DNA of 64,000 nucleotides from Paenibacillus sp. FSL W8-0186 (GTDB taxonomy: Bacteria > Bacillota > Bacilli > Paenibacillales > Paenibacillaceae), in the NCBI RefSeq assembly GCF_037969765.1, contig NZ_CP150207.1, forward strand, positions 4,816,001-4,880,000, in the 5' to 3' direction. Below are positions 7,273 to 16,494 of this stretch, in pieces (positions within the stretch are counted from its first letter, which is position 1; each line of letters starts with the position of its first letter). Made by a program: the position numbers and the translations under genes. The notes under the pieces are model-generated. The model searched no databases, was not told the origin of the DNA, and worked only from the letters and a program-made list of their open reading frames with translations.

Positions 7273-10200
7273 TTAGTCTACTTCAACCAGCACGATATTG
7301 TCTAAAATGACCTCCGTATTGGAACCCAAACCCTCAAGCTCGCCCACATTCATATCGATTCTGGCATGATCCTCTGTCGTACCCTTCATTGTAAATGTAA
7401 ATGTGTATCTCTGCATATCCGTGGTCAGTGACAAATCCGTTCCGAAATAGCCGACATGCCAAGGATCTTCGCTTAGCTTTTTTCCAAGACCGATATTTAT
7501 TTTTCTCGGAACGCTCGCACGGGCATCCAAGGAAATTTGATAGGTTTTACCTTCTTCGAGCCGGATTCCCTCCTGGCTGATTTGAGGATTCCAATTTTGG
7601 CTTCCTGCCGAACCGATTTGGATCACCATTTCTCCGCCACTCTGGGTTAAGCTTCCGGAAGAATGCCCGTTCCACTCATCCCCCCAATAGGCCGACCAAT
7701 GATCCGTTCCTTCGCCGAACAGTCCGTTCTGAATCAGACTGCTGCTAAGCCGAATATTATCCAGAAAAATAACTCCCGCCTTATCGTATACGTTCCCTCC
7801 AATCGTTAGCTGGCCCAAATCAAATTCCAGCTTGGCATTGGTTTCCGTCGGATGGTTCATCACGAAGGAAAATTGCTGCTGCTGCTTCACCTGAGTTAGC
7901 CAAATCGTAGGCTTGCTGCCGTCAAGGAAATCCGTATACGCATAGTTATTGCTTGGATCCACAACGCCTACACCCAATTGAATCGGCCGATCTACCGTGG
8001 AATAGACATCAAAGGTTACCGAGTAGATTCTCCCCTGCTCCAACGTGAGACCTTCTTGATAGACCTGCTGATTCCAATTTTCGGGCATTAATTCAGGGAG
8101 TTGAATTTGCATGACCCCATCTTTTGCAATAATAGAGAGCTTATCGGACTTATTGTCCGACTGGTAGGTCTGCCACTCACTGACATCAGCATCAAATGTC
8201 CCGTTGCGAATTAGATTTCCAGTGTAACTCCGCTGATTGGCATCCGTCAGCGTAAAATAGTCAATATTCACATGAGGAGCATAGATTTGCAAAGTCTGGA
8301 TTCCTTCATTCAGCTCAATGGTCTGCTCCATCAGTTTGAAGATTCCCCAATCTCCCGTATTCGCTACGTTCCACGTATATTTGAAATCCGCATCAGTCTC
8401 CTGGATCTCGCCTACGGGCAATGTGTGCGTATATACGCTGCCCTGCTTGGCCAGCAAGGTCAAGGATCCGCCGCCCTCATATCCCGACGCAACGTAGTAA
8501 GCAATCTTGTATTCGCCAGCCTTCTTGACATCGATGATGTACTGCATCCAGTCGCCCGGATCGATCCAGCCAACGCTTAATCCGTCTTCTCCCTTTTGTA
8601 CGCCTTTCATATCAGAATAATTCTCCGCTTCAATCCGCTTCGAACCGTTGACCACCACAGGCGGACTCATTTCCTTCAAACTCACGTTATCCAGCTCAAG
8701 GCGATGCGTCAAAGCACCCAACCCGAACTCAAGCTGGCTTGAGCTGTGCACCGGGCCCATTGTAAAAATCCATGAATAAGTTTGCGGTTCTGTTCCTATG
8801 GTAAACACTTGCTCTCCATAAAGACTCGGCTTATCTTCATTGCCTATCCGTGCCGAAATGGATACGTTATTTTCCGCTCTAGCGCTAAATGACAGAATGT
8901 ACATCTTTCCTTCTATGAGGTTTAACCGATCCTGACGAAGAACAAGCGCATCAGGCTGTCCGGCAGTTCTTGGCTTTACGTACAGCTTGCGGTCAGTTAT
9001 CGCGCTTCCGACATAATAATTCGCATCCGCGCTGCCCGGTCCATCGATCTTCCAAAAGCCGAGGCGATCCTTGCCTTGATCAAAAGTGCCGTTATAAATC
9101 AAGTTTCCGCTCGGTAATGCATCACGAGGCATATTTGGATCGGGATCAGCAGTTTTAACAAGACGCACCTCATCAATCCATACCGGCAGGGTGCCTGCGT
9201 CCCCCATATTAAACTCTAGTCTGGCATTGGAGTCCGTATCCGAATTCATGGTAAAGGTATAGGTGTAGTTTTGCCGATCCGCGGTAAGCGCAACCGTTTT
9301 GTCATCCATATAGCGGGTGTAGCTCCGGTCAGGACCCGACAATGACGCTATCATCGTTCTGTCTCCTGACGACCATGCATCAAAGGACAACTGGTAGGTC
9401 GATCCTTTAATCAATGGCAAACCGGCTTGAATCAGTTGGATGGCGTAATTGACGTCCCCTTCCTGATCTATGGTTGTTTTCACTGCTCCTTGATCCACCG
9501 CCACAGATCCTCTACCGCCGAACAGATCAGCAGGTGGGGCGAACGGTTGAAACACCCAATGGTTCAATTCATCTTCAAACGTTCCGTTCTCCACATAATT
9601 CCCATCTTCACCCGGCTCTCTTATGACTACGTTCTTTGCTGCAGGCATAACCGGCTGGCGATATGCCTGCCCATCCCTTTCATAGACACGGACATAGTCT
9701 ACGAGCATCTTTTGCGGAAATTCCGTAGTTGAGTCCGGACTCCCTGGCCAATCGCCGCCAACAGCCAGATTCAACTGCAGGAAGAAGTCCCTGTCAAAAG
9801 GTGCGGGATAGGTGTATTCTCCACCTTCCTGCGGATTTTGACTGAACCAGTTGTTCTGCTTGGAATACAACACGCCGTCCACGTAAAAACGGAACTCTCC
9901 GGGCTCCCATTCTACCGCAAAGGTATGAAAATCGTCGGCAAACGTGGCACCTTCAGGCAGAGTGTAACTGCCCTGCGATTGCTCATGAGGCAGTCCATAG
10001 TGAAGAGTGCCATATATTTTATTCGGCTCATGGCCCAGAAGCTCCATGATATCGATTTCTCCGCTAGCCGGCCAACCGGAATACAAATTCTGATCCGTAG
10101 GCATCATCCAGATCGCTGGCCATATTCCTTTGCCTTGCGGCATTTGGGCACGAATCTCAAATCTGCCGTAAGTCCAATCTCCCTTGCCTTCGGTCGTCAG

Positions 10201-11955
10201 CTTCGCGGAAGTGTATGCATTGCCTTGATAATCTTCCTTATGGGCTTCAATAACTAAATGCCCGTTCTCAATGCGAGCGTTCTTTGCGCGATCCGTATAG
10301 TTTTGAAGCTCATTATTCCCGTAACCGCCACCGCCTCGCACATGGTTCCATTTACTGGTGTCGATATGGGTTCCTGCGAATTCATCATTCCAAACCATAT
10401 TCCATGCTTCAGGCTTAATATTTGCTTCCGTCAAGACAATCTGCCGGAAACGGACAATCTTTCCGTTCTGATCAACTTCATAAACTCCAAGATACTTGTT
10501 AATGCTTGAGTCAACCCCAGAGATATCGGTTCCTGATTCATAGGGATCTATCAATAAACTGCTCTTATGCAATGCTTCCCCGGCCTGCATAGAGGAAATC
10601 CCTTTGTTGGATACCAGGACAGCCAGCCGGTTCCCTGCAGAGACTGTGGCAGTTACCTTTGTTGTACCAGGTAAGCTTCCTTGGGCAATCACAGGTGACC
10701 AGGAGTCAGGCGGACGGGATCCCGAGTCGCTGCCCGTGCCAGGGCTGCTATACCCCGGAGATGGAGTCAACCCGCCAGTCTCTTTCCCCGTATTCCCTGC
10801 TGGAACGCCCTTCTCGTCAGCAGATATCAACGCTTCTCTCTCAGACGGCCAAATGTACTCTTTCCCTTGCTCCAGCTCTTTGCCGTTTACCATGATTCCT
10901 GCCGCTTCAGATTTTACGCGGGAGATTTCACCTTTTCCACTAATTACTGTTCCGCTAGAACCTTTCTGAAGCATCAATTGCTGAATCGCAGCTCCATCAT
11001 CTACGTGAAGCACAGCCGGACTGCGCAATATCAGCTGTTGAATGACGGAATCATCTTCAACGATTACGCGGATAGGGTGATCCTGATTATACAGCACCAC
11101 CTTTGCTAATCCCGTGTTTTTGATATGGATGCTGTTCTGCCCACCGCCGTTTATGAAGGTTACGCCGGCGACCTTCGTGTTTTCTATCGTAACGTCCCCG
11201 TTGCCGATTCCCTGGGTTAGATACAGATTTCCCGTAATCTCTTTGTTCCGGAGCATTACAGCTTTCGAATTGACTACAGCATTTGCCAGGGTTTCCTTCC
11301 GTTCATCGGTGACAGCCTTGTTGTACAGTGTCCCGGCAAGCCGATCCAGCATGACAACCGCCTCACCGCGGGTAACCCATCGATCAGGCCGGAAGGAACC
11401 GTCCGGATATCCTTGGATGGCCCCCGCCATAACCAGTTCTTTTACAGCAGACAAGGAATAAGGGCGAATTTCTGATTTGTCCGAAAAAATACCCATCACA
11501 TCCGTGCCCGTTCCCCGCTCGGTTTCAGACAGCTGAAATGCTCTGGACATCATCACAGCTGCTTCGGCTCTCGAAATCGAGTTGTTAGGTTTAAACGTTC
11601 CGTCTTCGTACCCCTTAATAAATCCGGCATGAGCAGCTGCTGCCAGGGAAGAAGCATACCAAGCGTCCGCCGGCACATCCTTAAATGCGGGCTGGTCCGT
11701 TCCGCTAATACCAAACACCCGCTGCAGCAGCATACTGAACTCAGCTCTGGACATAGGCTGATTCGGATGGAGCTTCCCATCGGGATATCCCGACAAAACT
11801 CCCAAAGAGGTCCACTTCCCGAGCATAGCTTCGGCCCAATGGCCCTTTATGTCACTTTCCTTGGAGTCCTCTTTCATCGGACTGGCATAACCCGCAGTCA
11901 TGAAACTGCTGAACAACATACACAGGACTAGACCTTGTGCAATGAACCGTTTCAC
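7273..11955 (-). CDS. S-layer-anchored multimodular GH16 endo-beta-1,3-glucanase
   Basis: This is a 1560-residue surface enzyme with a signal peptide at 1-25. Three SLH domains (about 34-210; GYPDGKLHPN, GYEDGTFKPN and GYPDGSFRPD mark the repeats) should bind the cell-wall polymer. A beta-rich spacer and a Pro/Ser/Gly linker (about 390-425) follow. The GH16 domain spans about 518-762, with EIDIME at 633-638: Glu633 nucleophile, Glu638 acid/base. The EIDIME spacing with the extra Met marks laminarinase-type rather than lichenase-type GH16. Then come two CBM4/9-like modules (about 785-1105), a CBM6-like module (about 1115-1240, RIEAENYSDMKG to IDYFTL) and two more CBM4/9-like modules (to the end). 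The start is GTG 11955 with GGGAG upstream. It is transcribed alone, divergent from the solute-binding protein gene. Confidence 0.92.
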   Translation of the reverse strand: MKRFIAQGLVLCMLFSSFMTAGYASPMKEDSKESDIKGHWAEAMLGKWTSLGVLSGYPDGKLHPNQPMSRAEFSMLLQRVFGISGTDQPAFKDVPADAWYASSLAAAAHAGFIKGYEDGTFKPNNSISRAEAAVMMSRAFQLSETERGTGTDVMGIFSDKSEIRPYSLSAVKELVMAGAIQGYPDGSFRPDRWVTRGEAVVMLDRLAGTLYNKAVTDERKETLANAVVNSKAVMLRNKEITGNLYLTQGIGNGDVTIENTKVAGVTFINGGGQNSIHIKNTGLAKVVLYNQDHPIRVIVEDDSVIQQLILRSPAVLHVDDGAAIQQLMLQKGSSGTVISGKGEISRVKSEAAGIMVNGKELEQGKEYIWPSEREALISADEKGVPAGNTGKETGGLTPSPGYSSPGTGSDSGSRPPDSWSPVIAQGSLPGTTKVTATVSAGNRLAVLVSNKGISSMQAGEALHKSSLLIDPYESGTDISGVDSSINKYLGVYEVDQNGKIVRFRQIVLTEANIKPEAWNMVWNDEFAGTHIDTSKWNHVRGGGGYGNNELQNYTDRAKNARIENGHLVIEAHKEDYQGNAYTSAKLTTEGKGDWTYGRFEIRAQMPQGKGIWPAIWMMPTDQNLYSGWPASGEIDIMELLGHEPNKIYGTLHYGLPHEQSQGSYTLPEGATFADDFHTFAVEWEPGEFRFYVDGVLYSKQNNWFSQNPQEGGEYTYPAPFDRDFFLQLNLAVGGDWPGSPDSTTEFPQKMLVDYVRVYERDGQAYRQPVMPAAKNVVIREPGEDGNYVENGTFEDELNHWVFQPFAPPADLFGGRGSVAVDQGAVKTTIDQEGDVNYAIQLIQAGLPLIKGSTYQLSFDAWSSGDRTMIASLSGPDRSYTRYMDDKTVALTADRQNYTYTFTMNSDTDSNARLEFNMGDAGTLPVWIDEVRLVKTADPDPNMPRDALPSGNLIYNGTFDQGKDRLGFWKIDGPGSADANYYVGSAITDRKLYVKPRTAGQPDALVLRQDRLNLIEGKMYILSFSARAENNVSISARIGNEDKPSLYGEQVFTIGTEPQTYSWIFTMGPVHSSSQLEFGLGALTHRLELDNVSLKEMSPPVVVNGSKRIEAENYSDMKGVQKGEDGLSVGWIDPGDWMQYIIDVKKAGEYKIAYYVASGYEGGGSLTLLAKQGSVYTHTLPVGEIQETDADFKYTWNVANTGDWGIFKLMEQTIELNEGIQTLQIYAPHVNIDYFTLTDANQRSYTGNLIRNGTFDADVSEWQTYQSDNKSDKLSIIAKDGVMQIQLPELMPENWNQQVYQEGLTLEQGRIYSVTFDVYSTVDRPIQLGVGVVDPSNNYAYTDFLDGSKPTIWLTQVKQQQQFSFVMNHPTETNAKLEFDLGQLTIGGNVYDKAGVIFLDNIRLSSSLIQNGLFGEGTDHWSAYWGDEWNGHSSGSLTQSGGEMVIQIGSAGSQNWNPQISQEGIRLEEGKTYQISLDARASVPRKINIGLGKKLSEDPWHVGYFGTDLSLTTDMQRYTFTFTMKGTTEDHARIDMNVGELEGLGSNTEVILDNIVLVEVD

Positions 11956-12132
11956 CGTATACTCACTCTCCCTTATCGCAATGTAAGTTCATTATAAAAG
12001 GGATGTTGCCATCGGCCATATAACTACTTCTTAGCTTTTCTAGCTATCCGTTAACTAGTTTGATCGGCAAGGCGGAACCAGCGTTCAATGTCAATTCGTT
12101 CCATGATACAATGATTTTCGGAGGGATAATAT

Positions 12133-13695
12133 ATGAAAAAAATATGGTTCGTACCAGCAATACTCCTCATTCTGATAGCGATGTACGAACTCTATCAACA
12201 CGGCCAGTGGACGCAATCCGACGTACCGTCTGAGAGCCGAAACCAACCGGAAATATTGACAACCGTATTTAGTTTGCGGCCGTCCCTTAGCTTCAAGAAT
12301 GGCGAAAACATTGAAGATAACGTTCATACCCGATCGGTACGCGAGAAATTAGGCATTGATCTTCAATATTTATGGACAACCCCAGACAGTACATTCTCAA
12401 CCAAATTGAAGCTGCATCTGCTGAATAAACAAGAGATGCCCGATATTATTCCGGTTAGAACCGATGTCGTTCATCAGATGATTGATTCCGGCCAATTTAT
12501 GGCCGTAGATGATTTGTTCGAGCAACACGCGTCTCCCGTCTGGAAAAAGGCGATGAATGAGAACCCTTCCGTCTGGTATCCTTACGAACGGCAAGGAGAG
12601 CATTATGCCATTCCGATCCTGGATTATGACTACAATTCCGATCCCATGATGTGGATTCGGGAGGATTGGCTTGAAAAGGTCGGGTTGTCCCCTCCTACCA
12701 CCCTGCAGGAGCTGGAAAAGGTGCTTGAGGCATTTACTCACCAAGATCCCGACGGCAACGGGAAGGATGACACCTACGGCCTGGCCGTTAGTCTGGGTAA
12801 CACCATCAGCACTTGGATGGCTGACATCAGCTGGGTATTCGGCATGTACGGCTGCCTGCCGGAACAATGGAATTTCTGCGAAGCTCAGAATCAGTTGGAG
12901 TTCGGGTCGATCCAAACTTCAGCCAAGCAAGGTTTGATCAAACTTAGAGAATGGAGAGAGGCAGGGTACTTTCCGAATGAAGCGTTATGGCAGGATGAAG
13001 AGTCGGCCGCCCGATTATTTTCCCAAGAAAAAGCAGGCATCGTTATCGGCCCCCATTGGATGCGGTTCTGGCCGCTTAACGTACTCACGGAAAAAAATCC
13101 CCAAGCTAAATTCATCGCCATTCCCCTGCCAAAAGGGCCTGACGGTAAATCGTATCATCGCGCTTCCCAACCTAGAAACGGAGCTGTACTCATCAACAAA
13201 AACATCAGGAATCCACAAGCCTTTTTCCGTTACATGAACGACCTGTACGAAACGCAAGGATTAGGCGAAGGAGAATTCGCGTACGGCATGGCAAAAGACT
13301 ATGACTATACGATGGTAAATGGCAAGTATTCCATGGATCGAAGCCTCATCCCCGGCGGTTATGTCGATGTCACGGCCTATACCCTCACCTATGACGGCGC
13401 ACGAATTCCGTCCCATTGGACAAGAATGGTGTCCGACACCGAGAAACCGGTTCTCGCCCAATTATTTTCCAGCCGGTTACCCAACGAGTATCAAGGCCCG
13501 CCGACACCAACCATGCTGGAGATAGGCGACCAGCTTCAACAAACACAGCATGAGACGTTTTTACAAATCATTTACGGTAAAAAAAATATAGACTACTTCG
13601 ATGATTTTGTGGCGAATTGGAAGGCAAACGGCGGAGAACAAATGACCAGAGAAGTGAACGAATGGTATCAGTCCATTCAAGGAACAAGTAAATAA
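12133..13695 (+). CDS. Membrane-anchored extracellular solute-binding protein
   Basis: This 520-residue protein has the fold signature of LplA/MalE-type (family 1) sugar-binding proteins. The calcium-loop-like DPDGNGKDD at 205-213 and the DWLEKVGLSPPTTLQELE segment are typical. It has no lipobox: residues 5-18 (WFVPAILLILIAMY) form a hydrophobic helix with no following Cys, and no clear signal-peptidase site is seen. It is therefore probably held by an uncleaved N-terminal anchor. GGAGGG precedes ATG 12133. It is followed 90 bp later by a lipoprotein GH16 enzyme on the same strand and is divergent from the SLH glucanase. No permease genes follow it, so it may serve the transporter at 14.6-17.9 kb or act as a surface glucan sensor. 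Confidence 0.85.
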   Translation: MKKIWFVPAILLILIAMYELYQHGQWTQSDVPSESRNQPEILTTVFSLRPSLSFKNGENIEDNVHTRSVREKLGIDLQYLWTTPDSTFSTKLKLHLLNKQEMPDIIPVRTDVVHQMIDSGQFMAVDDLFEQHASPVWKKAMNENPSVWYPYERQGEHYAIPILDYDYNSDPMMWIREDWLEKVGLSPPTTLQELEKVLEAFTHQDPDGNGKDDTYGLAVSLGNTISTWMADISWVFGMYGCLPEQWNFCEAQNQLEFGSIQTSAKQGLIKLREWREAGYFPNEALWQDEESAARLFSQEKAGIVIGPHWMRFWPLNVLTEKNPQAKFIAIPLPKGPDGKSYHRASQPRNGAVLINKNIRNPQAFFRYMNDLYETQGLGEGEFAYGMAKDYDYTMVNGKYSMDRSLIPGGYVDVTAYTLTYDGARIPSHWTRMVSDTEKPVLAQLFSSRLPNEYQGPPTPTMLEIGDQLQQTQHETFLQIIYGKKNIDYFDDFVANWKANGGEQMTREVNEWYQSIQGTSK

Positions 13696-13785
13696 TATAA
13701 TAACTATGTTGAAAGATTGCTCTTTAATCCCCGTCGATAGTCCATCTAGAATGAAATAAGATTAAACGACAGGATGGATGATCAG

Positions 13786-14523
13786 ATGAAAAAGAAAATT
13801 TTTGTTTTTACCGTTTTAATCGCCTTATTGGGTGCAGGTTGTTCAGACAAAAACGGCGATACCCAAGAGTTACAACAAGAAAACACTTGGGCTCAAACAT
13901 TTGCAAGGCATGACCCGGCAAAGTGGGAGATGTCTACCGGATACTCCAATGGAGACCCTTTTGACTGTGTATGGTCAGCCGACAATATCCATTTCAACGG
14001 TTCAACAATGGAACTGATGCTTACAAAGAATGATACTGGAAATATACAGGGCTCGGAGTACAAAACCTTGGATACGTATCATTACGGAAAATATGAAGTT
14101 CGTATGAAGGCAGCCAAAAATACAGGAATTGTATCTTCTTTCTTTGTATACACTGGCCCCCCCTTCGGAACGCCTTGGGACGAAATTGACATCGAATTCC
14201 TTGGCAAGGATACGACCAAAGTCCAATTGAACTATTACACCGACGGGGTCGGCAACCATGAGAAACTGATTGATCTTGGGTATGATGCCTCTGAGGAATT
14301 CCACGATTACGCCTTTGAGTGGACAAAGGATGAAATCAATTGGTACATTGACGGAAAGCTGGTACATACGGCAACGGATGACATTCCCGTCACCCCTGCC
14401 AAAATCATGATGAACCTCTGGAACGGCACCGGTGTTGACTCATGGCTGGGCCCCTACGACGGTGCGTCCCCTATTACGGCGGAGTATGAATGGATGAAAT
14501 ACACCCCTTATACGGAGGAATAG
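13786..14523 (+). CDS. Lipoprotein GH16 lichenase-type beta-glucanase
   Basis: This is a 245-residue GH16 enzyme expected to hydrolyse beta-1,3-1,4-glucan. Lipobox GAGC puts the lipid on Cys19, so it stays on the outer face of the membrane. The catalytic motif DEIDIEFLG is at 132-140 (Glu133 nucleophile, Asp135, Glu137 acid/base). The spacing is that of lichenases, which lack the extra Met of laminarinases. [15 protein letters not shown] is a second family signature. It is close in sequence to the secreted lichenase at 23.8-24.5 kb, so the two are paralogues. ATG 13786 is the better lipoprotein start; an in-frame ATG at 13774 adds MDDQ. It is downstream of the anchored solute-binding protein in the same direction, with a 90-bp gap. 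Confidence 0.9.
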   Translation: MKKKIFVFTVLIALLGAGCSDKNGDTQELQQENTWAQTFARHDPAKWEMSTGYSNGDPFDCVWSADNIHFNGSTMELMLTKNDTGNIQGSEYKTLDTYHYGKYEVRMKAAKNTGIVSSFFVYTGPPFGTPWDEIDIEFLGKDTTKVQLNYYTDGVGNHEKLIDLGYDASEEFHDYAFEWTKDEINWYIDGKLVHTATDDIPVTPAKIMMNLWNGTGVDSWLGPYDGASPITAEYEWMKYTPYTEE

Positions 14524-14546
14524 AATCAAACACGATATGCAAAAAC

Positions 14547-14590
14547 AAACAGCTTATCTTCCTTTCGGAAAATAAGCTGTTTGCTTGTCT
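14547..14590. terminator. Bidirectional terminator
   Basis: AAACAGCTTAT (14547-14557) pairs with ATAAGCTGTTT (14572-14582), with A-rich and T-rich flanks. It lies between the convergent GH16 lipoprotein and permease genes. Confidence 0.85.
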
Positions 14591-14598
14591 TTCTAAGG

Positions 14599-15456
14599 CT
14601 ACCCTTTCACCGCGCCGGCTGTCATCCCGCTGATAAAATACTTCTGCGATAAGAAGAAAGTAATAATAACGGGTAGTGTAACAACCGTCGCCGCAGACAT
14701 CAACAGATCATAACGGTTGGTATATTGGCCCACAAACAGCCTGATGCCTACGGGAATCGTTTGAACTTCCGGGGTCGTCGTCAGCACCCAGGCAAACATC
14801 AATTCGTCCCACGCCGTCAAGAAAATATACACACACATGGCGATAATGCCAGGCAAAGAAAGGGGCAGAATAACCCGGACAAAAGCCTGGATTCGATTAC
14901 AACCGTCGATCCGTGCGGATTCTTCCAAATCCTTTGGAATCGAAACAAAAAAACTCCGGATAATCCAAATACTCATAGGTGTATAGAATGCTGAATAGAC
15001 CAGCACCATTCCCCAATACGTATCCACCATAGGAAGGCCGAGGGTATCCTTGATATTCAAGAACAACAAGTAAATGGGCAGAAGAAACATAATACCCGGA
15101 ATCATCTGTGTCCCGATGACGCTGATTCCGAACAATCCGGAGCCTGGAAACCTGTACCTGGCAAGTGCATATCCCGCCAATATGGCCAGGAAACAGGAAA
15201 TAAGCATCGTTGCGGTACAAATGATTAAGCTGTTTTTAAAATATTGGCCAAAATTGATCGTTTCCCAAAGATTTCTGTAGTTAAGCCATTGCGGCTCAGG
15301 GATCGCCATGCTGGTAATCCCCTGCAGGATTTCCCCATTCGTATGGAGGGAAACCTTGACCATCCAAAAGATCGGGAATACGACTACTGCAACAATCACC
15401 CATGTGAGCGTATTTAGGGAGTAATACTCTAGTTTTTTCGCGATTCGGGTATTCAA
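14599..15456 (-). CDS. Sugar ABC transporter permease (MalG type)
   Basis: This is a 285-residue inner-membrane permease of the CUT1 class with six predicted helices. The cytoplasmic EAA loop EESARIDGCNRIQAFVRVILP couples to the ATPase, and the C-terminal YFISGMTAGAVKG is the usual MalG-type ending. The start is TTG 15456, overlapping the stop of the upstream permease (ATTGA), with GGAG 10 bases before. It is the third gene of the unit binding protein, permease, permease. No ATPase gene is present here; such systems often share MsmK/MsmX-type ATPases encoded elsewhere. The context predicts uptake of beta-glucan oligosaccharides. Confidence 0.92.
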   Translation of the reverse strand: MNTRIAKKLEYYSLNTLTWVIVAVVVFPIFWMVKVSLHTNGEILQGITSMAIPEPQWLNYRNLWETINFGQYFKNSLIICTATMLISCFLAILAGYALARYRFPGSGLFGISVIGTQMIPGIMFLLPIYLLFLNIKDTLGLPMVDTYWGMVLVYSAFYTPMSIWIIRSFFVSIPKDLEESARIDGCNRIQAFVRVILPLSLPGIIAMCVYIFLTAWDELMFAWVLTTTPEVQTIPVGIRLFVGQYTNRYDLLMSAATVVTLPVIITFFLSQKYFISGMTAGAVKG

Positions 15457-16430
15457 TCCACTCTCAACTCCGATCTAAAGATTCGATACCATATCCCGAC
15501 AATGATCAACATAGCTCCCATCAGAAGGAAAGAGGCCGCCGCGCCAACCCCGAAGGACCAATACCCGAAAGTCTGTCTGGTCAAGGCGGTCATAAGCAAA
15601 TCGCCCCATTTGCCAGGGTAGCCGGATCCGTTTCCGAACATCATGGCGACGATATTGTAAGAGTACACATTGTTGATAATCTGGAATAGAAGCTGAACAG
15701 CGATGATCGGCTTCAGCATCGGAAGGGTAATGGTAAAGAACTGCCGCAATCGGCCGGCACCATCAATTTTTGCTGCTTCGTAGAGATCATCTGGAATCGT
15801 TTGGAGCCCAGCCAGAAAGACAACCATGATGAATGGCCAGCTTCTCCATACAGTAGGAATAATGATCGCCCAAATCGTATTTTGACCAATCAGCCAGAAG
15901 GGCTTATCAGACATTAAATGCAGGATATCGACCAGAATATAATTAATGATGCCTTCTTTTTGCCACATAAATCCCCAGAGGACACCCACAACGTAGGAGG
16001 GAACAACCCACGGAAGCAGCATGGCCGCTCTGGCAATCCCCCTTCCCGGGAAATCCCGGTTCAGCAGGATCGCTACGAGTAATCCAATAATCATTACGGA
16101 TATGGTTACGACGACACTGTATATAGCCGTATTCCGCAGCGCGTATCCCAGACCTTGACGGACAGGATTATTTTCATTGAAAAGCAGCTCCGAGTAATTT
16201 TTCAATCCAATAAACGGGGCTTTTAAATACTGGCTTAATGTAAACTGATTCAACTTCAAAAATGACATCACGATCCCTTGGATCATGGGCAAGACGTGAA
16301 CGAGCATCATAAACAGAAAGGTGGGAAGTATGAATAAATACGCGACGCGGTATTCCCTAAACCCCTTTTTGAACCGGGCTCCGAAGGGTTTTCTGACTTC
16401 CGGCGTGTCCGGATTTCTTGATATTTCCAC
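15453..16430 (-). CDS. Sugar ABC transporter permease (MalF type)
   Basis: This is a 325-residue CUT1 permease with six or more predicted helices. The EAA loop YEAAKIDGAGRLRQFFTITLP lies in the second half. It forms the heterodimeric channel with the MalG-type protein encoded right after it. The start is GTG 16430 (VEISRN) with AAGGAAG upstream. It is co-transcribed with the binding-protein gene 64 bp upstream and overlaps the next permease by 4 bp. Confidence 0.92.
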   Translation of the reverse strand: MEISRNPDTPEVRKPFGARFKKGFREYRVAYLFILPTFLFMMLVHVLPMIQGIVMSFLKLNQFTLSQYLKAPFIGLKNYSELLFNENNPVRQGLGYALRNTAIYSVVVTISVMIIGLLVAILLNRDFPGRGIARAAMLLPWVVPSYVVGVLWGFMWQKEGIINYILVDILHLMSDKPFWLIGQNTIWAIIIPTVWRSWPFIMVVFLAGLQTIPDDLYEAAKIDGAGRLRQFFTITLPMLKPIIAVQLLFQIINNVYSYNIVAMMFGNGSGYPGKWGDLLMTALTRQTFGYWSFGVGAAASFLLMGAMLIIVGIWYRIFRSELRVD

Positions 16431-16494
16431 GGTGTCTCACTTCCTTCTAATAAAGTGTGCTATCAAGCCAGCACTTGATAGCACATTTGGATTG

